The position numbers were made by a program, and so were the translations under genes. From assembly GCA_002482845.1 (NCBI GenBank), contig DLGT01000011.1:1-21321 (forward strand): a stretch of 21,321 bases of DNA, in the 5' to 3' direction. The DNA is from Saprospiraceae bacterium UBA7687 (GTDB lineage Bacteria > Bacteroidota > Bacteroidia > Chitinophagales > Saprospiraceae). The notes under the pieces are model-generated. The model had not been told where the DNA came from. It made no database searches and saw nothing but the letters and a program-made list of their open reading frames with translations. The first letter of the stretch is position 1, and each line of letters opens with the position of its first letter. This document shows, piece after piece, positions 16,095 through 21,321 of the stretch.

Positions 16095-19000
16095 ATGTCA
16101 TATAAAATATCTTACTCGTCAGAAGTTATGACGGGATATATGCAAGGAGAAGTCATCGCTCCAGATAAAAAATTCCAAGCTATTCAAAATGAAGCTGGCA
16201 ATTCATTGTTATTTTCCATAGGGACTGACAATGTGTTTTATGTCACTGAAGAAGTCGTTGTTACAGACATCGCTGACGGTTCCAAAGCAACGCCACCTAA
16301 AACAGGGTGGAAAAAAACAGACTTGAGCAGTTGCTTATTAACACAATTTCCATCAGAGACAAGTATTCATGTTAAAACTTTTGAAGTAGCTCAGGATATA
16401 TCTTCTGGTAAATATTCAGTGGCAATAGCTGTCACGGTGGCAGGAAATGATCAATTATTTATGGCGACTGCCTATGCTAGGGATGAAAATGATAACCTTG
16501 TCTTGAATTGGAAAGCTATACCTTTTGATGCATCTTCAAAATCTTATGATAAGATTGCCATTAACAACATCTATATATTTCAAACAGTTTCACTACCAAT
16601 AGTAGTTATCGATATTGTGCCAGATGGCAAGACTACCACAGAAAGGTATTACATTGATTCAACTTTAGTTGGTCAAGGTAAATATTGGTATTATTACCCA
16701 CTACCTTTTAACTTAAATAGCGCGTCTGTCGACTTATGTGCGGGACGGAAATATGGTGAATACATAGATGGCATCTATACGTGTGGAGCTGTGGATACAG
16801 CTTTTTCTGTTTATTATCAACCAATGTTAAACCTAAGCAATCCATCATCAGCAGCTTCTGTAAGCCAACTTATCTTTAATGAAACTGTCACACCTAAACA
16901 AATTGCAAGTACATCATCAGTGTCTAAAGGCAATGATTATACAGATTTGTATGTTGCTACAGATGAAGGGGATTTATATCTATTTACTTCTGACAATCAA
17001 CACAACAATTCTGTTGGCGTTAAATTATTAAACAGTCCATTATTTGTTGGCACAAGAGATTTATTTGCTTATACCTTAGAAGATAAAGTAGTAGTTTGGG
17101 GCATTAACCACAACAAACAAATTTTTTACACGGAATGTGATACTTCACAAAATACCCATTTATCAGAATGGTCTTACCCTCTAGCTATTGCGAGTGGTGT
17201 AGAACTGATATCTCCATATGTGAATAAAGTGAATGGAGGCAACACTTATTTTGCAGACATGGGAAACAATGAATTAAAAAAAGTAATCCAAGACCCGACG
17301 ACTTCGTGTTGGTCTTCAGAAACAATTATGTTACCAGTCGATGAGGATGCCGCTTCTGTTAGTTTTGATTGTTATATGACAAGATTAACCGTAAGCGATG
17401 ACACCAATACTTTAGCGTCCAATATCAAAGTTAGTATCTCATCAAAAAGTAGGGTAGCTACTTGGATTAATAATCATTACTATATCCTCGAACCGACCAT
17501 ACCTGTCATTGTACTTACAGATAATGCAGGTGGTATAAAAGTGGTACAGAAAATAGAAAACTTACAGGGTATAGGTTTGATTTTCGAAAGTGAGTATGGT
17601 CAACAGTTAGAGGTAAATCCTATGGATACATCAGCTCAAAAGGTCGCAACTTTAAATACACCTGACAATTTAAAAAGTGCATCTGTAGTGGATGACGCAG
17701 GAAACACTACCGGAAAACTAGTGGATGAAGGCTTAGAAGACAGTGACTATCAAGCTGGTGCAGATTCTATCCAATCATTGATGGATGCATATAATAATTA
17801 CAATGTACCTTCAACAACAGAGACAACCAATGTTACTAATGCAAAGCTATCAGTATCTCCGACTAGTATGAAATATAGTCCTAATATCAGGGCTTATCAG
17901 TTACATGTCTCTAGTAAAAAAACCACTCAATTGAGTGTAGTGAGTAATATTGGTGATAGCTTAGAAGACTTGGGTAATGCCATTGTGGTGAAAGCTGGAG
18001 ACTTATGTAGCTGGTTAAAGTCTGAAGCTGAATATGTGATCCAAATAATAGAAGATACCGCCAATAAGATTTGGAACTTTATGGTTACTATTGCTGGTGA
18101 GGTATTCACATTCGTAATCGACTGTATAGAAAAGGCCATAGAAGCATTAATGGCAGTTTTACAAGCATTAGGTACGCTTATAAAAGACTTAATTCAATTT
18201 GTAAAGTTTCTATTTTCATGGGGAGATATATCTTTAACAAAAGATGTCATCAAAAACTCACTAAAACTTTATTTGGATGGTTGTATCAATAGTGTAGCTA
18301 GTTTAGAAAATTCCATGACGGATACACTTACAGATTTGATAGCCAAAATTAATGTGTGGGCGGATATTCCTACTACTGCAGGAAATGAGCCTGTTACCGC
18401 TGGTCAATCTGAAAATACGGAAAATGCGTATAACACACCATGTACTTATTTACCCGACTATTTTACAGCAAATATAAATAATGCAAAGTATAAAAATGTA
18501 AATGTAATCATAGAATCAGGTGAAGCTATCATCAATGCTTTTGTCTCGGCGCTTAAAGGTGAAGAAAGTGTGATAGAAGATGCTATTAGTCAATTTAAAG
18601 CGAGCCTCTTGGACAATGATAGGTATAAGACAATGTCTTTTATTGACATCCTAAAAACAGTCACCGGAATAATAGCTGATACTATACTTGCCTCAGCCGA
18701 AGTGCTTCTAGATGCCACTGTTGACCTAATAGAAGGGCTATATGATGCGCTTATTCAATTCTTAGATAGTCCAATATGGATACCAGTCATTTCAGATTTA
18801 TTAGAAAAAATATTTGGGTATGAAATTTCCATTTCCTTATTAGACATTTTCTGTTATATGCTTGCCATACCTGGTACAATAGTTTATAAACTACTGTATC
18901 AAGAAGCACCATTTTCAGCTGATGATCCTACTACACAAGAAATTATTAATTGTACATCTATTGACCAATTGGTGTCTTATTTTGGCTCAACTAATCCTGA

Positions 19001-19637
19001 TGAAATAGATTTGTCAAAAGAATTTTATAGCGACCTCAAGATTCCAGAAAATGGTAAAAACACCATTTACTTTACTTTCCATGCAGCTTCTTCCATCGGT
19101 GCATTACTTTATGCCATTTTAAAACCTATCTCTGATGCAATACCCGTAGCACCTTTAACGGCGGCTACTACTTTGGCTTCAACTACCAAAAGTCTAGGTT
19201 TCACAGCCGCTGGTATTTTTGCAAAACCATATCCTATTCAAGATAAAACCGTAGCCAATTTGTCTTCCTACATCACAGATGGCAAAGTCTTATCCAGTTT
19301 GATATTTGGTATTATGGAAAAAAAGGAAAGTATTTCTATTCCTGCTAAATATGCTAAAGGGACATTGGATATTGTGCTCAATATGTTAGCCCTTGCCCCT
19401 ATAGCCTACCATTTTTATGAAGTCATCCAAGAAGATCAAAACAAATTTACTGCTTTGGCCTATCTAGATGATTCGGCAAGAGTTATAGATTATATTTCTA
19501 ATATTGCAGGTGGTATTGCTGCTATTGATCCAGAACCCGCTACTAGTGAAGCAATGTCACTGACCAGTTCTATTTGTGCAGCCATAAATGGCGGCATTCA
19601 ATTGGGTGCTTGTGCTGTTGATACTTTTGCTGATTGA
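16095..19637 (+). CDS. 1180-aa protein: beta-rich N-half and helical, membrane-active-looking C-half
   Basis: No signal peptide is seen. Residues 1 to about 540 are beta-rich with repeated strand-turn patterns (FSIGTDNVFYV, DLYVATDEGDLYLFTSD, TYFADMGNNELKKVI), suggesting a propeller or lectin-like domain; a YWYYYPLPFN and a DGIYTCG motif occur near 197-230. A linker of about 90 residues follows. The C-half has long hydrophobic or amphipathic helices at about 634-710, 849-938, 995-1036, 1089-1112 and 1153-1180. This plan recalls large pore-forming or membrane-inserting helical toxins with a receptor-binding head, but I recognise no named family. I have an unverified impression that similar proteins exist in filamentous fungi. 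It is translated right after the 600-aa gene, so they probably work together. A hairpin overlaps its stop codon. Confidence 0.6.
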   Translation: MSYKISYSSEVMTGYMQGEVIAPDKKFQAIQNEAGNSLLFSIGTDNVFYVTEEVVVTDIADGSKATPPKTGWKKTDLSSCLLTQFPSETSIHVKTFEVAQDISSGKYSVAIAVTVAGNDQLFMATAYARDENDNLVLNWKAIPFDASSKSYDKIAINNIYIFQTVSLPIVVIDIVPDGKTTTERYYIDSTLVGQGKYWYYYPLPFNLNSASVDLCAGRKYGEYIDGIYTCGAVDTAFSVYYQPMLNLSNPSSAASVSQLIFNETVTPKQIASTSSVSKGNDYTDLYVATDEGDLYLFTSDNQHNNSVGVKLLNSPLFVGTRDLFAYTLEDKVVVWGINHNKQIFYTECDTSQNTHLSEWSYPLAIASGVELISPYVNKVNGGNTYFADMGNNELKKVIQDPTTSCWSSETIMLPVDEDAASVSFDCYMTRLTVSDDTNTLASNIKVSISSKSRVATWINNHYYILEPTIPVIVLTDNAGGIKVVQKIENLQGIGLIFESEYGQQLEVNPMDTSAQKVATLNTPDNLKSASVVDDAGNTTGKLVDEGLEDSDYQAGADSIQSLMDAYNNYNVPSTTETTNVTNAKLSVSPTSMKYSPNIRAYQLHVSSKKTTQLSVVSNIGDSLEDLGNAIVVKAGDLCSWLKSEAEYVIQIIEDTANKIWNFMVTIAGEVFTFVIDCIEKAIEALMAVLQALGTLIKDLIQFVKFLFSWGDISLTKDVIKNSLKLYLDGCINSVASLENSMTDTLTDLIAKINVWADIPTTAGNEPVTAGQSENTENAYNTPCTYLPDYFTANINNAKYKNVNVIIESGEAIINAFVSALKGEESVIEDAISQFKASLLDNDRYKTMSFIDILKTVTGIIADTILASAEVLLDATVDLIEGLYDALIQFLDSPIWIPVISDLLEKIFGYEISISLLDIFCYMLAIPGTIVYKLLYQEAPFSADDPTTQEIINCTSIDQLVSYFGSTNPDEIDLSKEFYSDLKIPENGKNTIYFTFHAASSIGALLYAILKPISDAIPVAPLTAATTLASTTKSLGFTAAGIFAKPYPIQDKTVANLSSYITDGKVLSSLIFGIMEKKESISIPAKYAKGTLDIVLNMLALAPIAYHFYEVIQEDQNKFTALAYLDDSARVIDYISNIAGGIAAIDPEPATSEAMSLTSSICAAINGGIQLGACAVDTFAD

Positions 19638-19653
19638 TAAAATGCTTTTATCA
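19635..19653 (+). terminator. Hairpin overlapping the stop codon of the 1180-aa gene
   Basis: TGATAAAA (19635-19642) and TTTTATCA (19646-19653) form a perfect 8-bp stem with a 3-nt loop that includes the TGA stop. It is AT-rich and lacks a long U-run, so it may protect the 3' end or assist the stronger hairpin at 19803. Confidence 0.3.
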
Positions 19654-19802
19654 CATTAGACTATACTGATAAGTCAGATGCATATAAAGGTAAAGTTTCA
19701 AGTCAATATTGGAAATAAAAATTCCAAGTAGTAAGGAACGTTTTCTACTTTGTGTGCATCTGACCTTCAAAGATGATAATCTTTTGTGATTTTAATAAAA
19801 TA

Positions 19803-19824
19803 GGCCCACCACCAATAGTGGGCC
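19803..19824. terminator. Bidirectional terminator between convergent genes
   Basis: GGCCCAC (19803-19809) pairs with GTGGGCC (19818-19824) across an 8-nt loop. T-rich sequence (CATTGTTTTT) follows on the plus side, and the complement of TTTTAATAAAATA on the minus side. It separates the 1180-aa gene (plus) from the 19883-20242 gene (minus) and probably ends both. Confidence 0.75.
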
Positions 19825-19882
19825 CATCTTCATTGTTTTTAAATGATCTTATCAGCATGCTCTCACACTGCTAGACCATTTC

Positions 19883-20242
19883 TTACGGATTAGACATTGG
19901 ACGCTGACGTCTTATAGGACGTTTTCTATCCACCTTACGAATACCTCCTGCACGACTGTACTCTTCACTATTTTTTGTGAATTGTGCAGACACACCTTCG
20001 AGCATTCGTTCCGACAAATCTCTAAGCTTCCTCTCCATATCTCTGATCATCAGAATTTTGGCATCGAGTACGGAGAGTATCTCATTGTACTCGTTGACTA
20101 GCTTGCCCAGAGCTTCGGTTTCTGACTCATAAGTCTTGAGGGTTAGACCATTGCCAAGATCTAAGTCGGCACTAATACTTCGTAGTCCTGCAGCTCTTTT
20201 TAGAGCTTTTTCGACTACCACTGAAAAAATTTTTCTTCTCAT
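19883..20242 (-). CDS. Small basic coiled-coil protein of unknown function
   Basis: The 119-aa product has no signal peptide or membrane helix. The centre (about residues 38-85) is a heptad-like helix rich in Glu, Leu and Lys (ETEALGKLVNEYNEILSVLD and following), predicted to form a coiled coil. The tail is strongly basic and Arg/Pro-rich (KVDRKRPIRRQRPMSNP), suggesting nucleic-acid or ribosome contact. Its GC content is higher than that of its neighbours, and the regular codon pattern supports a real gene. I do not recognise the family. No close canonical promoter was found upstream. Confidence 0.6.
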   Translation of the reverse strand: MRRKIFSVVVEKALKRAAGLRSISADLDLGNGLTLKTYESETEALGKLVNEYNEILSVLDAKILMIRDMERKLRDLSERMLEGVSAQFTKNSEEYSRAGGIRKVDRKRPIRRQRPMSNP

Positions 20243-20463
20243 TTTGATATTAATTTATGAGATGAAAAAATGGTGCACTAATTACATAACTCAACCCTTA
20301 GGGCATAGCCCAAAACAAAAAATTGAGATAACATCGACCATAGTGCCGGGCCAATGCTATTTTATCTTTCTGTGTTTTATTGCGCTTGTTATGGCGCGAT
20401 TGTAAAGGGTATAAGTTCATCATATTTCATTCATATTTTATTTTTTACATATTACATTTAATG
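20243..20463. other. Gap upstream of the coiled-coil gene, no gene seen
   Basis: No convincing coding frame or promoter was found. Short inverted patches (CCCTTAGGGCATAGCCC near 20297) and a GC-rich TTATGGCGCGATTG near 20389 stand out from the AT-rich background, but no function can be assigned. Confidence 0.3.
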
Positions 20464-20761
20464 CCAGTCCGAAAACATAGAAAACTTGATAATCAACCGT
20501 TTTTTACCCTACACCCTGAAGTCAAACATCCCTACCATAAAGGGGTATACCCCTGCCCCTAAAGAGGTATTCTATTGATTATCAATTCAGTAGAAACGGG
20601 TTTATCACAAAATTACACCATATAAAAATACCTTTTGTTTTACCCCGACCCTCAAGAGAGACAAAAGGAATTTTATAACAATCTAATGAAAAAATGGGAT
20701 ACACCCGTAGAAACTAATAAATTCCTTAAATTACTGCCAAATACTTTTCGGAATATACTCA
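20464..20761. mobile_element. MITE-like inverted-repeat element, copy 3 (longer, about 300 bp)
   Basis: The left end AGTCCGAAAACATAGAAAAC and the following TTGATAATCAACC match copies 1 and 2. TTGATTATCAAT-N2-AGTAGAAA near 20575-20595 also occurs at 9743-9763. The right end TTTTCGGAATATACTCA (20745-20761) is an imperfect inverted match to the left end. Inside, the A-CCCT-ACACCCTGAA and ACCCCGACCCTCAAGAG motifs echo the loop of copy 1, and CCTTTTGT / ACAAAAGG form another stem (about 20632-20669). No transposase is encoded, so mobilisation would be in trans. Confidence 0.5.
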
Positions 20762-21093
20762 TATTTCAAAAGAATCCATAAACAACATCTTCACTACCAT
20801 TATCTCCCAAATGATCGCAATCAATACATATAAAATCCGCAATCATAGGACCATCTAGCCTCATCAAATAGGAAAAAACTTAGGCTAAAGACAACGATAA
20901 AAAAATGAATTGTTATAACTTTATTACAAAATCAAACCCAAAACGAGTCATTCACAAAACCTATTGTATAAAACATTGCCATGAACAAATCATATAAGAA
21001 AACTTTAACAGTAAGTGTGGTGATTAGCAAATAAAATGTTAAAATTATTAAGTAAATGTACTCCCAAAAACTACATTACTAAATTACGTGATC
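20762..21093. other. 332-bp AT-rich gap before the repeat array, no gene seen
   Basis: No supported gene, promoter or hairpin was seen. An ATG at 20982 opens a 17-codon frame (MNKSYKKTLTVSVVISK) that looks like the start of a signal peptide but stops at once; it may be a gene remnant. Confidence 0.3.
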
Positions 21094-21321
21094 ACTGAAT
21101 CAAGTTCAACAACTGTTGAATCAAGTACAGCAACTGTTGAATCAAGTTAAACAACTGTTGAATCAAGTACAACAACTGTTGAATCAAGTACGACAACTGT
21201 TGAATCAAGTTCAACAACTGTTGAATCAAGTAACGCAACTGTTGAATCAAGTTCAACAACTGTTGAATCAAGTACGACAACTGTTGAATCAAGTAACGCA
21301 ACTGTTGAATCAAGTTCAACA
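21094..21321. repeat. Tandem array of 21-bp repeats running off the window
   Basis: Eleven units in perfect 21-bp register: a slightly divergent first unit at 21094-21114, then units starting at 21115, 21136, 21157 and so on to a partial unit at 21304. Seventeen bases are constant (CAACTGTTGAATCAAGT) and four vary between units: ACAG, TAAA, ACAA, ACGA, TCAA, AACG, TCAA, ACGA, AACG, TCAA. On the minus strand the array is open and reads LIQQL plus two variable residues per unit, ending at a TGA at 21092. On the plus strand it reads VESS plus three residues, but one unit (21136) has an in-frame TAA. TTCAAC-N4-GTTGAA inverted repeats form between some units. Whether it is coding or a DNA-level repeat cannot be settled, because it leaves the window. 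Confidence 0.85.

Noticed and set aside
20911..20930. Fourth copy of the 18-bp dyad (TTGTTATAACTTTATTAC)
   Set aside because: Only one arm matches, and no -7 box lies at 22 bp on either side.
20982..21035. Signal-peptide-like 17-codon ORF
   Set aside because: It is too short and stops directly after a hydrophobic stretch. It may be a remnant, but there is no continuation in another frame.
21094..21321. CRISPR array at the right edge
   Set aside because: The units are 21 bp with only four variable bases, so there are no spacers of CRISPR length.

Overview
The window looks like chromosomal DNA of a Bacteroidota member, probably near Saprospiraceae. It is AT-rich (roughly one third GC by eye) and its genes lack clear Shine-Dalgarno sites. 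Several upstream regions carry the Bacteroidota -7 element TAnnTTTG. The gene content also fits: an Asp-box/sortilin-like exported protein, a LolA-like periplasmic protein, and a HisKA_3 kinase with a NarL/LuxR-type regulator. I saw no rRNA, tRNA, CRISPR array or intact transposase.

Layout. 1-155 holds an ambiguous gene edge and a strong bidirectional terminator. 156-4222 (minus) holds two exported proteins. 4492-7211 (minus) is a four-gene operon: a small lipoprotein, a seven-helix membrane protein, a histidine kinase with no sensor domain, and a response regulator. A 434-bp divergent control region follows. 7646-11075 (plus) encodes a Bor-like lipoprotein, an FAD-linked oxidase and a calcineurin-type metallophosphoesterase; two small inverted-repeat elements sit before the last gene. 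11222-11982 (minus) holds an Amidase_3 peptidoglycan amidase and a possible 30-aa membrane peptide. 12456-13944 (plus) is a tight pair: a secreted protein and a four-helix membrane protein. 14279-19637 (plus) is a two-gene operon of a 600-aa and an 1180-aa protein of unrecognised family. 19883-20242 (minus) is a small basic coiled-coil protein. The right end has a third inverted-repeat element and, at the edge, an array of 21-bp repeats.

How the parts connect. The clearest signal is an almost identical 18-bp dyad (ATATAAC-N4-GTTATAT) at three promoters. Each copy lies exactly 22 bp from a TAnnTTTG box and in the same orientation relative to transcription. The promoters drive the two-component operon, the divergent Bor-like/oxidase genes, and the amidase transcript. 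This suggests one activator, possibly the encoded response regulator, coordinating an envelope-related regulon.

The most novel gene content is the 600/1180-aa pair. The first has features suggestive of a P47/TULIP-like lipid-binding fold. The second has a beta-rich N-terminal half and a C-terminal half full of long hydrophobic or amphipathic helices. Neither has a signal peptide. A two-component membrane-acting system is a reasonable but unproven hypothesis.
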